Positions 12,139-23,716 of a DNA stretch of 64,000 nucleotides are shown here, one piece after another (position 1 is the stretch's first letter; each line of letters begins with the position of its first letter). This stretch comes from Heliocidaris tuberculata (taxonomy: Eukaryota > Echinodermata > Echinoidea > Camarodonta > Echinometridae). Made by a program: the position numbers and the translations under genes. The stretch spans positions 19,436,278 through 19,500,277 of the forward strand of contig CM046836.1 in assembly GCA_025618425.1 (NCBI GenBank). The letters are read 5' to 3'. Under the pieces are notes generated by a model. It ran no database searches. It worked only from the letters and a program-made list of their open reading frames with translations, and was not told the DNA's origin.

Positions 12139-13336
12139 ATAATATCCAAATATTGACTGTTTTGAGGGGCACAGTTCAAACTATTGCCCAAGGTGATGTA
12201 GAAACTGTACAGTGCTTGAAATGAAGTTGAGGGGCATAGTGCAGTCTCTAGATCACCAAGGTGCTATGACCCGAAAATAAGCAGTCAATATCTGCTTACA
12301 TGTATAATCTGTTTCATGTACCGCATACCGCATGTGGATTCTCAAATAGGGATATTTTGACAAAAATATGCCCTTCAAAATATTTTGTAGGTTAATTTTC
12401 CACTTTATGAGTAGCGCGTGCGTGTCTATAAACTGCGCATATCCATTGTTAAGTCTATGCGCATCTATCTCGCCCTTGCAAATACATGTACATGTATTCC
12501 CGGTCAATATTTTTTGCTATACTGCCCTGTGGTCAGCAATTTCATGCCTGCAGTTTTGACCAATCAGAAGCCTGGAATCTTGATATGCAGTATATAGAAT
12601 AACCTATAAGGTAGGAAAGTGAGACACAAAGGTTCATCAAATCATTCACTTGATTAAGACTTGTGTAATATATTAATGTAATAGACTACTTGAAATGTCC
12701 CAAATATAATGTGCACTCTTGTATTCCTGTTCATGATTTTCCAAGCTTTTGTTACATTTTATTTGTGAATATTTCATCTACAATGATGTCACTGCTGTCA
12801 TATATGCAAAGTACCTGATGCAATATGAATTTACATATGATGTCTCTCATCTTTCATAACACTCATATTTGAAACTGCATGTGAAGAGGAAACTTGAGAT
12901 GAGCGATGGGGGGGGGGGGTATCTTCAGATGATCTGTTGTCATCCTAGTTCAAGGAAAAGTGACAGACATAATTTTCGTAAAATGTCAGGATGTTTTGTA
13001 AGACATGCAGTTATTTTAGTTTGCTTTCCACTTGGGGGCACAAGTTGGGGATCAGAAGTGTTAATCTGATGTATCCTGAAGTCAGTGCATTCAGTCTCCT
13101 CTCTGAAAAGAAGAAGAAAAAAGTTTCCTTTGGCTCTGATATATATTTAAGTATCCTTATACACGTGTACATGTATCATCTTATGTAGTAAACTTTCAAC
13201 AAATTTTAAAAATTCCTAGGAAATCAGGTGCTGTTACAATTGGATATTGATCCTTACAGAAACAGAATGCAAACAATACAAGCCTACTGGTACCACAGAA
13301 GTTTGATAACTTTTGAAAAGCAGTTTAACCATAGTA
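12139..13336. other. No gene recognised
   Basis: AT-rich with a G run at 12908-12918 and several TACATGTA palindromes. No domain-like ORF. Confidence 0.5.
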
Positions 13337-13344
13337 GTAGATTG

Positions 13345-13500
13345 CAGTGGCGGATCTACATAGGGGGAAAACTGGCCATGCCCTTCCCCCTTTGAAACCC
13401 AACTGGCATACCTTAAGTACACAAAAAAAGATTTGCCCCCCTTTATTGTACTTTTACGGCACAGTGCCCCCTCTTTTACATAATCCTGGATCCGCCCCTG
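13345..13500. mobile_element. Short hAT-like MITE of the GGCGGATCC family
   Basis: 156 bp, starting CAGTGGCGGATC and ending GATCCGCCCCTG. Flanks GTAGATTG (13337-13344) and ATAGATTG (13501-13508) match at 7 of 8 bases, an 8-bp duplication typical of hAT. The same family appears, more degraded and expanded with poly-G/poly-C, at 31.0-31.7, 32.2-32.5, about 35.05 and 51.3-52.6 kb. Confidence 0.8.
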
Positions 13501-13629
13501 ATAGATTGTCGCTAAATCTTTCACTTTCATCCATTGTGCATTAATTAACTTTCTTGGAGGTCCATATCATTCCATTCCTTTTGGTTAATATCATTTCTCC
13601 AGTATAACTGGAGAATAAGGAAGCTCATG

Positions 13630-13670
13630 GAATCACAAAACTGAAACTCACAGTTTCAGTTTTGTGATTC
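13630..13670. repeat. Perfect 19-bp hairpin with 3-nt loop
   Basis: GAATCACAAAACTGAAACT, loop CAC, then its exact reverse complement. The stem is shorter than an animal pre-miRNA stem and is not followed by a T-run. Function unknown. Confidence 0.85.
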
Positions 13671-13904
13671 AGCCCCTCTTTCCAAACACACAAGCATACT
13701 GTCACGTAATTATACAATCATCAATTTCCTTAGACAGCTCTGGAAAATCGGAAAATACAATACAGGTGTAGTCTAAATTTTGAGCAGTCTGGAAAAGGAC
13801 CCTGGAAAATTGCATTCCATGGAACATCTCAGACACCTGTCCTACAAGTATTTTACTCCATTTTCTGCCACCCCCTCCTTTCCATGCCTGGAAACCCATA
13901 GATA

Positions 13905-14455
13905 ATAGTCTGCCAGCACAGACATTATAACAAAATACATTGATTCTTAAGTGAAGCTCTCATATCAATGGCTGTGTAGAAAACATCTACAGGGTCTATG
14001 GATGGCAGTCTGCATTCTTGAGTTCAGACCCTGTGTTACATGATATGATTGACAAGGGTTTGTGCTAAGCTGCACATAGTTTAACTTGATTCTTTAACAA
14101 AATAAATTGGGTCCAGAATAAAGCCTAACCAAACTTTCAGATGACAATGTCATCTACAGTACAGGGCCTATGGGGTGCTGTATGCCGTCTTACAATTCAG
14201 ACTCAGTACTATACATTACAGCAGACAATACAAGTATTTGTTCCTGCATGCCAAGTAGAAGGCTATTATGCAAGCACAGACCCTTATTTAGCACTCTATA
14301 ATAAAATCATTATGTCTTGAGAGAAGCCTAACCCAGGTTCCTACTGCCGTGTCAGGAGCAACTATAGTACATGGCCTTTGGTAGTCTTACAGTTTAGATT
14401 CTCTGTTAGTGTTTCGACTCACAAGGGTTTGTACCTCCAAACTAGGCAGATAGCA
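13905..14455. repeat. Diverged tandem array, about three ~185-bp units
   Basis: Ordered motifs recur about every 180-190 bp: CACAGAC..TTAT, ATTnnnTCTTnAGnGAAGC, CAT(C/G)TACAGnnnnnGGnCTnTGG, AGTCTnnCA, TTnAGA and CAAGGGTTTGT. Copies are strongly diverged; no coding frame is preserved. Confidence 0.65.
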
Positions 14456-14639
14456 CTCAAAGAAAAAAAGAAAAGAAAAAGTCCCCAGACACTAGACTGA
14501 GTCAGAGACATGTGATGTCTGATTGGACCAAGGAGGTACTAGTCAAGCAAGATTGGACAAATGTTTAGAGGCTTATCTCTGCGTGCTAGCCTAGACAATC
14601 CAACTGGGTCCAACCAGGCTTGATCTGACCGCAAAACAA

Positions 14640-15604
14640 TATATTTTTAGATCTGAATCAGTCCTCCCTGCGAGGTATCCCATGTGAGTGCCGTGTTCAT
14701 ACTCACATCATTTTGCAAACAGAATATGTTTTAAGATACATGTATGAATCAGTCCTCCTTATCTGTGATTACTTATAAGTAATTCTAAAAGAGCCCTTTT
14801 CTTCAGTCTTGTGTTGGTTCAAAAGCTGCATTCATACACACAAGTTTACATCAGTTTGCAAGTGATTTATTCTTAAGGGGCTTTCACACCGGGCCTGCGT
14901 AGAGTTGTGTTGTGCGGCGTACTGAGTACGCCAAAATTACGCACAGGATTGGCGTAGTCCTTACGTAGGTTATGCATAGGCCGGCGTACCATCGCGTATG
15001 ATAACGTAACACATACGTAACACTACGGCGGCCTCAAATGATTTTTCGTCGGTGTAGGGTAGCGAACGATTGCGCAGGAATGGCGTACAGTAGCGTAGTG
15101 TTGCGTAGTGTTGCGTAGACTTGCGTAAAAACAGTACTTTCTGCGCCCAGTGCTCTACACCGAAAGTACCCGAAAAAATTAAACATGTTTAATTTTTTGC
15201 ATCCCTCGGCATATTCCCACGTAGGACAGCGTAGGCACAGCGTAGGGCAGCGTAGGCTCGGCATAGTCGGTACGCCGCACTACGCAACTTTATGCAGGCC
15301 CGGTGTGAAAGCCCTTTTAGATTTGAATCTGTCCTCCCTTTTTTGAGTCCCTCGCTTGTGAGTACTTCTCACTGAATCTTTTACTTTGCTTTTGTGTTGC
15401 TTTAAGAGCTGCATTCGCAGACACATATAAGCATCGTTTTGGAAACGATATATTTTTAGATCCGAATCAGTCCTCCCTGCGTGGGATCCCTTTTGAGTAT
15501 TTCTAACTGAACCTCTTCCTTTGCTTGCACGTAGTATAGATGCGTTCATACATTTGTAGGTGTAGCCATCATTTTGAAAATGATCTATTCTTGTTTTCAA
15601 AGTA
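14640..15604. repeat. Tandem array of ~145-bp units, split by a MITE
   Basis: Four copies of a unit containing GAATC(A/T)GTCCTCC, AGTA(C/T)TTCT.ACTGAA, AGAGCTGCATTC.nACACA and CAT.nTTTTG.AAACGATATATT. Two lie before 14876 and two after 15316; the MITE at 14876-15316 separates copies two and three. Confidence 0.7.
14876..15316. mobile_element. MITE with GCGTA-rich interior, TSD TTA
   Basis: 441 bp, starting AGGGGCTTTCACACCGGGCC with the matching inverted end. The TIR is about 47 bp with few mismatches. It is flanked by TTA at 14873-14875 and 15317-15319; a TWA duplication is the known signature of PIF/Harbinger elements. The interior repeats GCGTA/TACGC tens of times in both orientations, an unusual CpG density for this window. 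No ORF of note. Confidence 0.8.
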
Positions 15605-16912
15605 TTGATTGTCAAAACGGTCTTGACATTTATCCACCTTCTGTGACCCATTTGAACTGAAAATTAATGTCAAACAACATGATCTCTCCGTATTGAATTA
15701 GTATGCCTAAAAATTTCTAATTATTTGAAACTGCTTGTGGCATTGTTCAGAAATGCCCTTTTTTTACCAATAACAGAGCTATTTAAGATTTGAATTCCCT
15801 ATGGTTTTTGCTGCTAAACATTTTGCTAACAGGCTTCAGTTAGATTTATTCCAGGATTTGTGCTAGTAGCTTTCCAGCAATTGCACACTTTTAAAGACTC
15901 ATAAGAGTAAAATCAGTTTATCCCACTGCTGACATTAATGATAGACACAAAGACTTGAGGCCAAGTTGTATATTTACAGCGCATTCTCTTTCCTGAGCAG
16001 ACACACATTCCAGAATTTTTCCAAAGATACTACACCTCCAAAATTATCAGGAGAACTTAAGAAAGCCACAAGGCATCAAAAGTTAGCAGGAGAATTAGAA
16101 AGCCACAAGAAATAGATGGCGGTAAAAAGGGTATGACTGAAGTGTCACTGTGAGAGTCATTGCTGTAATCATTGAGATGGAAATTGGAATAAAAGGCTAG
16201 GTGAATGGCTACAAGGTATCTGTGATGGCCAGAAAGACACTTTCCATCATCAGAACCTAATGTATGATCAACGTGTTAACATCAACATTCTTTATGTCAA
16301 AGTTTACTTCCAATTATTCCAGTAAGTCATTAGATGAAAGAACTGAATGAAGGTCATGTCCATGTAGGTCACCTAGAAAATCAACATTGACCTGTTCGTG
16401 AATCAATATTGTGGTTTGTTAGCCAAATTATGGAGCTGACAGAACTCCTTGGTCTTATTGACTCGTTTGACCATCCGTTGTGGTTTACATATGTAGCTTC
16501 ATGGTTAGGGGTAGCATTTCTCAACAAAGAAGATCGTGAGCACCAGTAATCTTTAATCAATGTTGTAAAACGACAAAAGAAAATCATTCAAGGATATGGG
16601 AGATAAACAAAAGGAGTATTTATCTTCATAGGGAGATGTTGAGTCAGATGATATAGCTCTCTCTCTCTTTTCACTCAGTCAGTACTATAGAACAAAAATG
16701 TAAGAAGTCAGTGACTCTCTTTCCTTTTCATAGCAAGGTGATATAATAAAGATGAGAGCTTTATTTTATTGATATTCTAAGAGGGCAAGGTCTATTTTTT
16801 GTATGAATTCTTTCTTTTTTTAAAATTCAAACTGTAGAAGTTATGTACTTTAAAGAATAAGGTTTAAAAGGGTCTATAAGACTAGATTAGAGTTTGGGGA
16901 TTAGAACATAAA
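15605..16912. other. No gene recognised
   Basis: AT-rich unique-looking DNA without clear repeats. Short ORFs have no domain content. Confidence 0.5.
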
Positions 16913-17587
16913 TGTGACCAGGCACCACAAAACCACCAAAAAGTCGCACTGTGTGATTTTCAGTTGGAGCTCAATCAAAGTGTTTTTGGTTGGCATGGTC
17001 AAATTTCAGTTTTGGCTATTTCCTGAAAGAGTATACTTTTTTCTAAGTAATCTAAAAATTTGGAGGCACCAAACAATCTAAAAAAGGTATTTTTGACAGG
17101 TTTTTTTTTTTATTAGACTTACATGTAGGTTTGTCTTCTCTCGATTTTATTGTATTACTTTTCCTTTTTACGACCCTGAATACTTGTCTCATTTTGATCT
17201 CCTATAACTTTCATACAGAGTAAGTTCTTGCATTAATACTTGTCCACTATAATGAACAGGATGTGCCTAATTAATATGCCAAGTTTTAGGACAATCTGAT
17301 AATCCCTTCATAGAAATTTCTAATGAGTTCTAATCCTCATTTTGTCACCTTAGCACAAGCCCTTGCAAGTCAGAGTGCTTCAATAGACTGCAAACTTTAA
17401 ACCCTTATTTCTCAGAAGTAACATTCTGTGGGACTGTGCATTCTACTCTTTGTATAGTGAGTTAGAAACATCCAATGCTAATGAGTTATATATCATTTTA
17501 AAGCTGAGAATCTCCTCTTTCAGAATCAGACCAAACTAAAAATTCATATTTGGCGCCTTTTTGGTGGTTTTGTGGTGCCTGGTCACA
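16913..17587. mobile_element. MITE with perfect 31-bp terminal inverted repeats
   Basis: 675 bp. It begins TGTGACCAGGCACCACAAAA and ends in the exact reverse complement; the perfect match spans 16913-16943 and 17557-17587. The interior is AT-rich and non-coding. No certain target duplication is seen. Perfect ends suggest a fairly young copy. Confidence 0.85.
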
Positions 17588-18420
17588 AATGACCCCAAAA
17601 CCAATTTCTGTTATGTACATGTGAAACATCCATCTATGTGGTTGCTAAGTATATTTATGCAAACCTTGCAAAAAAACATCATTTTAGTTGTAACACTTCT
17701 ACAACTATTAATTTTTTTTCTTCTAATTGTAGTCTAATTCTATTTGACAATGCCTACTAGAGAACTGTAAAGAGGAAGGATTATTAATTGTTTCTCAGAG
17801 TTTTTGAAGTATTATCATATCCCAAATTTGATGCTAGCATATTCCTTATACATGTATAATCCCTGGATATTTATTTTCAGTTTGAAAGGTGACAAAAGGG
17901 TACATTGAGATTATGAGAGGGGTTAGAAATAGGAAAGAAGGGGATGATCCCTAGGATATAGAGGACAGCCTATAATATGCTTCCGTCTTAAGCGAAGTCA
18001 GACCTTTAGGAGATGGCGTGTCAGAAACTTTCCTTTGACAGCCGCAGTCGAGGGAAGCACGTCATCACTGAAATCCGTACCCTTCGTCAGATGTGCATTA
18101 CTCATCCGACCGTCCCCACTGAGTCTGTCACGACCTGTCACTTTTTTGTACTCCTGGTTTAAAACTTATTGAAACAATGGTCTTTGTCATGAGGGTGTTC
18201 TTGGGCCGTTCACATATATTTGCTTCAACTGGCATCTCCACTTAAAGTTTCAAACACTTTCCAAATGTAGTATTAAAAACATCTATTAAAACATTTATAA
18301 TCTGCTCAGAGCCAGCCGAGCATTAACTAGTATATTTTAAGTTAACTCCCTTCTTGCTCTCAGTGGGTGATATATATGAATTTTACCAAATTGAAGTATT
18401 ATTTTTAAAAAATGAATTTT
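17588..18420. other. No gene; contains a GC-richer patch
   Basis: Mostly AT-rich. 17975-18150 is a CpG-containing patch with several GTCAGA/TCTGAC pairs and no open frame typical of an exon. It could be a degraded repeat or a conserved non-coding element. Confidence 0.35.
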
Positions 18421-18750
18421 CGTTCGTTCGTTCGTTTATTTCCATTTCCATAAAAATATACAATACATAAACATAACAATAAAAACATCATGTTCTTACA
18501 CAAACCTTGTAACTGCGATGAGTATACAAGTATGATGTAATGCGTTTATATATATAACCAAGGTAAACAAAGTGAAAATGAGAAAATAGAGAAACTTAAA
18601 AAGCTGCAAAAGCCTTGTCTAGAAGTCCTCTATCAAAAAGCTCTTGGAAGTAAGTTAACGTTTTACCATAATTATTTAAAATTCAATTTCAATAATAAAG
18701 TAAGTGTGTAAGATAAGAAAAAAGAGAATTAAACAATTAAATTAAATTAA
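18421..18750 (-). mobile_element. 5'-truncated LINE 3' end with (CGAA)n tail
   Basis: Read on the minus strand, the sequence ends in ATGGAAATGGAAATAAACG followed by four CGAA-type repeats. This is the 3' end of a CR1/L2-type LINE, which carry short tandem tails instead of poly-A. No reverse-transcriptase coding remains; the inner boundary is approximate. Confidence 0.6.
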
Positions 18751-20019
18751 TTTCTGTGTAGTTAAAATATTTCTGGAGGTAGGATCACAAACGCTGCCGG
18801 TGACACGTATGAGCACTAGCTTAGAGGAGAGTTATTGAAGGAAAGTTTGCTAGATATGGTGTAAAGTTGATTTATTGTCTGCTTAAAAGTATACTTAAAG
18901 TTTATTGATTATTGTTGATTGTACAACTACAATTAGTCAAAATGAACCAGATGTTTTTGATTTTGAAGAAAATTGAAAGTGCAATATTCAGATTGAAATG
19001 TAAAGAATTGTTCTCTTTATTTTGCAGATGATGCTTTTACAATGTGACAAATATTCCTGCATGGAAGGATAAAGGGGAGGCCAAAGATAATTAGCAGGCC
19101 TCTGTGGATTAATAACGACCTTGAACCTATACTCTGTGACTCATCTTTTTTATACCTTCTTGTCTCTTCTTGTTCAAGGATCTTCATGACTGACCTCAAC
19201 TTAATCGTGATGACTTGTCTAAGTTGCATTAAAAGAGTCCATCTTGCCTGGTTCAGTATTGCTTGAAGGTTCCTTGTTCATGAATCTATGGATGCACAAA
19301 TATCAATATTAAATCAATGTTCAAGAAAATTTCATAGAATTAACCCCTTTTGTGCTGTGGGCTGCAAATTCTACATAAGAAGAACAATGTGTTTTGACCA
19401 AAAAGATTTTTTTTCCTGAATCAGTAAGAGTTAGTTTCATTGTAAATTTTATTCATGTGGAAGATGTTTCATACCCATTCTAACAATGAAACAAAGTACC
19501 ATAAGCCCAAATTAACTCTTGAAAGCTCAATTATGATGACAGTTGTTCAGGTTTAATGCAAACTTGTCAGAAGTTAGTCTTATTAACTGAAGTTTTCAGC
19601 GATTCTTAAATTGTGTTCCATGGGCCCAGTCCATTTTGCCAGACAATGAAATCTTACCTATAAGAATATCAGTTAAAAGGGGGAAAGGGTGCTTTTATTC
19701 ATTAAGTATCATTTCTAGCAATCTATTCTAGGCAGATATTATTGTAACTTTCCTCTCATGGTAACTGTGGTAGTCCCTTAAATGCTCAGTAAAAGTTATT
19801 TTCAGATATCTAGTGTACATGTGCAGGAAAAATGAATTAACCCTTTTGGGACATTGGCATTTTCATTCAACATGCATCTCCAATTGGTTTCATCCCAAGT
19901 TATGTCCAGCTCAGTATACTAATGGTTAAGACCCATTGCCTTAGTGTGACCTTTTAGGAGATATAAATGAAAGGAAGATATAAATTAATCTGATCTTTAT
20001 TGATCTGGGGGGATAATTC
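18751..20019. other. No gene recognised
   Basis: AT-rich DNA. TTAACCCCTTTTG at about 19343 and TTAACCCTTTTGGGACA at about 19838 look like isolated ends of the TTAACCC MITE superfamily, without partners that could be placed. Confidence 0.4.
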
Positions 20020-20092
20020 ATCTGTCTGTATACAGACAGATATACCCCCCCCCCTCTTGCCCCCTATAGGGACAAGGGGGGGGGGGTGTAGT
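20020..20092. repeat. Palindrome followed by a G/C foldback
   Basis: 20020-20041 is a perfect 22-bp palindrome centred on GTATAC (ATCTGTCTGTA and its reverse complement). It is followed at about 20045-20092 by C10-CTCTTGCCCC / GGGACAAG-G10, a second inverted repeat able to form a strong hairpin or G-quadruplex. Function unknown. Confidence 0.8.
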
Positions 20093-21037
20093 GTAGGGAG
20101 AAGGGGTGCAGAGAGCGAGGATGAGGTTATGGGGGCGAGGTCACTCCCTATATATGTCTTTCACCTGGTTTCCTTATAGAATGACTTCTAATTACCCCCC
20201 TCAATAAATATGTGCCCAATTATGTCTAGAACAGCGCTATCCCCTTTTACCGTTCTGTGTTATTTTGAGAGATAATAGTCTACATAATTCAAATAGATGA
20301 TTTCCTGTCAATTTTGCTCTCACACTCTGAAGTCATTTTTCAGTATCCATGAGCATAAGATTTCTATGGTTATTTGTTTGCGGCTCAGTTTTTAAAACAC
20401 TGGTTCCCCTTAAGGGGCTGTTTAACGCAGTCAAATTCAAGGGGAGAAATAAACAAATTGACGTTACTAATTTATTGGGAATTAGTCAAGGGACATCAGA
20501 AGCAATTCATTTTCATGATTATTTGAGAAGGGACCTCAAATGACTGAAGGTGACTGTGTACGACTTTTTTTGGCAAATTCACAACAGTGATTCAAAAATG
20601 GGCGAAATCTGAGAAGAAAAAATAATCTTTCTCTCCAAAGTCACACAGCAATTAGAACTTACTAGAAGCTCATAGTCACATGCTCTTGGCTGAATTCCCA
20701 CAGCTTCTTCCCCACAACTATCTCTCTCTCTCTCCCTTTTTAGTATCGGTTACGACATGTGTCCTTTTGTTTTATTTATAGATGAGGAACATCTATTCCT
20801 GGTCGATCCAATGTGTGCTAAGATTATTCTTGAGGAAGTCATTGCCACGGTCCCCTCCAAAGAACAGCCACAAAGTTGTTCAAAATTATTTATACTTGGA
20901 GCAAAAGTGTTACCAAAATTGTCAGACGTAGACAATTTGTAGGGGATCCTACAACCGAATTGAGCGTACCCATTAGAGTTTTGGGAATCTGCATGTATAA
21001 TGGTCCTAGCTAGCAGCAAAGATTTATTCAACTTTTA
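20093..21037. other. No gene recognised
   Basis: Moderate GC at 20100-20560, otherwise AT-rich. Short ORFs at 20349-20543 and 20757-20942 have no recognisable domain or splice support. Confidence 0.4.
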
Positions 21038-21532
21038 TTAACTCTTACTGTGCCAAGGGGTTTAGCTCTCTTCAAATTTTACCAAAATGTGATCAATGCT
21101 TACTTTTCAAATGTCTATACTTCATTAACCATCTATTATTTCACAAAATATTGTGTACAAAACTTATAAGAAAATTTATTACCATTTCTTATGATACCAA
21201 ACATTATTACTTTACCCAACTTTATGTGTAAGAATTATTGAAAATTACATTAGTTTCTTTTTTGTCTATTATTTTAGGTTTCTCATGTGTATACTACTGT
21301 CTAATGTTGAAATAAGGTAATATCTTTTTAAAAATCTGCAATTTTCTCTGAAAATGTCAATAGTAGCATATAATTATGATCATATATTTAGAATGCTTGA
21401 TTTATGCTCAAAATTCTGATATACATTGACCTCCATATCCCTTTCCTGTGGTCGAGCAATTGGTGAATGAAAATGACAAGTCTATTTGTCACATACTGTA
21501 TGTAAATGTGACATCGGTCCTGAAAGAGTTAA
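21038..21532. mobile_element. MITE of the TTAACTCTT family
   Basis: 495 bp from TTAACTCTTACTG to GTCCTGAAAGAGTTAA, an imperfect TIR resembling the TTAACCCTTTC ends of the elements at 11.7 and 22 kb. AT-rich and non-coding. Confidence 0.65.
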
Positions 21533-21715
21533 AGAAGTACCCCTTTTGTAATTATAAAGAGCCTTTTTCTCAAGTGGTTTTATACTTTATATCTAGTTTC
21601 TAACCTCCTCAGAAATCATCATCACTTTGATAGGCATAGATTTAAAAAAAAAAAAAAAAAGAGGAAAAAAATTGTCATATAAATTGAAAATGAATTTAGA
21701 TATGGATTCATTGAT

Positions 21716-22999
21716 AATAATTGACCACATTTTGTGGTTTGGCTCAATAACTTTTGATTCAGAGCTCTGAAAAAATATCCAAGATTCCTGAGTAGAAAGA
21801 GCAAAAATTTCTGCACACACTGTGTTCATTTCTCTTGCATGACCATATTGTGTTTGATGCTAGGAATTTTAAAAAGGAGAATAAGCTTTAAAGTCCTTGT
21901 AAATTGGCAACACATTGGGAGGTTCATAATCATTGCTTTTTATTATCAAAATTGGCAATTTTTTCAACTTTTCAACAAAGTTTCTAACTATGTGTCTTGT
22001 TTTCAAAGACATTACACCTTGTCAGAACCATGTAGCACTAAAAGAAAAATATTATTGTTGCCAATTTGAAGAACAGAATCTGATCAATTTAGCCCTTAAA
22101 TCGTTGTGTGCCCGGCAGAAGGGCGCGGACGCAAAAATTGACAACATTTTCGATTTTCAGTTTTTGGTAACATATGATAGGAAATTAAAAGGCCTTTCTA
22201 TTGATATGCTTCTCCACTCATATAATGCCTTAATTGTTACGTAATACAAAAAAATGAAAATGGCGCGGGCAGCCAAATACCAAAAATCCTTCCCGGCAGA
22301 AGGGCGCGAATGCCTGTGCGCGCGGAAAACACAGTTTCAAGAAAAACGGGATTTGAAGATTATGCTTCATTTTGCAGCCGCATTCTGAACTACATGTAAT
22401 TAATAATCCAAACATCTTCTAAATTTCACCAAATGATAAACTAACACTTCAAGAATCATCAGTGTAAATATTGTTACCGATGGTGCTAAACTTTTAAAGT
22501 TATGAATACATTTTCCGTTCACGACCTTCTGCTGGGAACAAATTACGCGAAATCAGTGTTTTTCTTCCCGGCAAAAGGGCGAGAACAATGTTCCGTTGTT
22601 CGCGCCCTTTTGCCGGGAAGAAAATCTGCGCGACGGAGGCCCATTTTGCCCGGAAGATAGGGCATGAAGCCTCCTGCGCATAGCCGTGTATGTGACGCGA
22701 ACGTTGTTCGCGCCCTTTTGCCGGGAAGAAAAACACTGATTTCATTTAATTTCTTCCCAGCAGAAGGTCATGAACGCAAAATGTGTTCATATCTTTGAAA
22801 GTTTAGCACCATTGGTAATAAAATGTACAATGATGATTCTTGAAGTGTTATTTTGTCATTTGGTGAAATTTAGAAGATGTTTGGATTATTAATTACTTCA
22901 GAATGCGGCTGCAAAATAAAGCATAATCTTAATCACGTTTTTCTCGAAACTGTGTTTTCCGGGCACACGACGAAATAATTATTGCCATGAAGGGTTAAC
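21716..22999. mobile_element. Reverse copy of the 11.7-kb MITE, interrupted
   Basis: Aligns in reverse complement to 11722-12138 from TTGACCACATTTTGTGGTTT (about 21719) to the terminal GAAGGGTTAA (about 22999). Its own left TIR is missing. It is split between 22101 and 22973 by the foldback element at 22102-22972. Confidence 0.8.
22102..22972. mobile_element. 871-bp foldback element with repeated CCCGGCAGAAGGGCGCGAA motif
   Basis: It is bounded by CGTTGTGTGCCCGG and CCGGGCACACGACG (14-bp TIR, one mismatch) and by AAAT on each side (22098-22101, 22973-22976). Inner arms of about 260 bp (about 22325-22590 and 22690-22960) are reverse complements. A ~22-nt motif, CCCGGCAGAAGGGCGCGAAC and variants, occurs at 22109, 22292 and 22567 on plus and near 22525, 22600 and 22705 on minus, with another plus variant near 22754. 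No protein is encoded. Confidence 0.85.
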
Positions 23000-23129
23000 C
23001 TTTTAGGTACGATTTGATTTTGATATAACACACATTTTCCATTGACTCCAGTCCGAGTTATCTCGGGCCTAGCATGCAACAGGTTAAGGAGCCATAAAGG
23101 TGTTAACCTCACATAGAAGGATATGACTG

Positions 23130-23716
23130 AAAGGGAAATCCAACCTTAATAGCAAGTTGCTCTGAAACAAAGAGGAAAAATCAGAGAAGCAGATTGGTGA
23201 AAGTTTGAACGAAATTGGACAAGCAATAAGAAAGTTATGAATTTTTAAAAGTTGTAATCGCTATGCATATGGGAATTTCAAATTGGCCGAATAGGTAATG
23301 TCACTGTGATGTAGCTGTGGACAACTTCCCCATTCGCTTTAACACACAAAATGACTAAAATGTCACTTTTTTTCAGAATGCATTACTCAGTAGGATCTTT
23401 TCGTTCATGAGGACCTATAACAATATGCTATCTCAATATATTTTGCGTACTGCCCCGAGGGTAAAAGCACCTCGTAGAAAAATGCAAATTAATGATATTT
23501 TTGTGTACGACAAATGGGAGAGTTGTCCACAAAAATGTCACAATTGACTCACCGAATTGCCAATTTGAGATTCGCATAGATGTAGTGATCTCATTTTTCA
23601 AACATCCATAACTTTCTTAGTCCTTGTCCGATTTCTTTCAAACTTTCACCATCCTGTTTTTCTTATTTTTCTGCTTTCACACAAATCATCTTATTACCAA
23701 GGTTGGATTGCCCTTT
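23130..23716. mobile_element. Foldback MITE, ~150-bp inverted arms
   Basis: 587 bp. The left end AAAGGGAAATCCAACCTT pairs with the right end AAGGTTGGATTGCCCTTT. Shared arm blocks include GTGAAAGTTTGAA(C/A)GAAAT, GGACAAG, TAAGAAAGTTATG and TCAAATTGGC. The centre is GC-poorer and unpaired. Non-coding. Confidence 0.85.

Noticed and set aside
13905..15604. CRISPR-like or regularly spaced repeat system
   Set aside because: Units are long, diverged and directly adjacent with no unique spacers, and the DNA is plainly animal.
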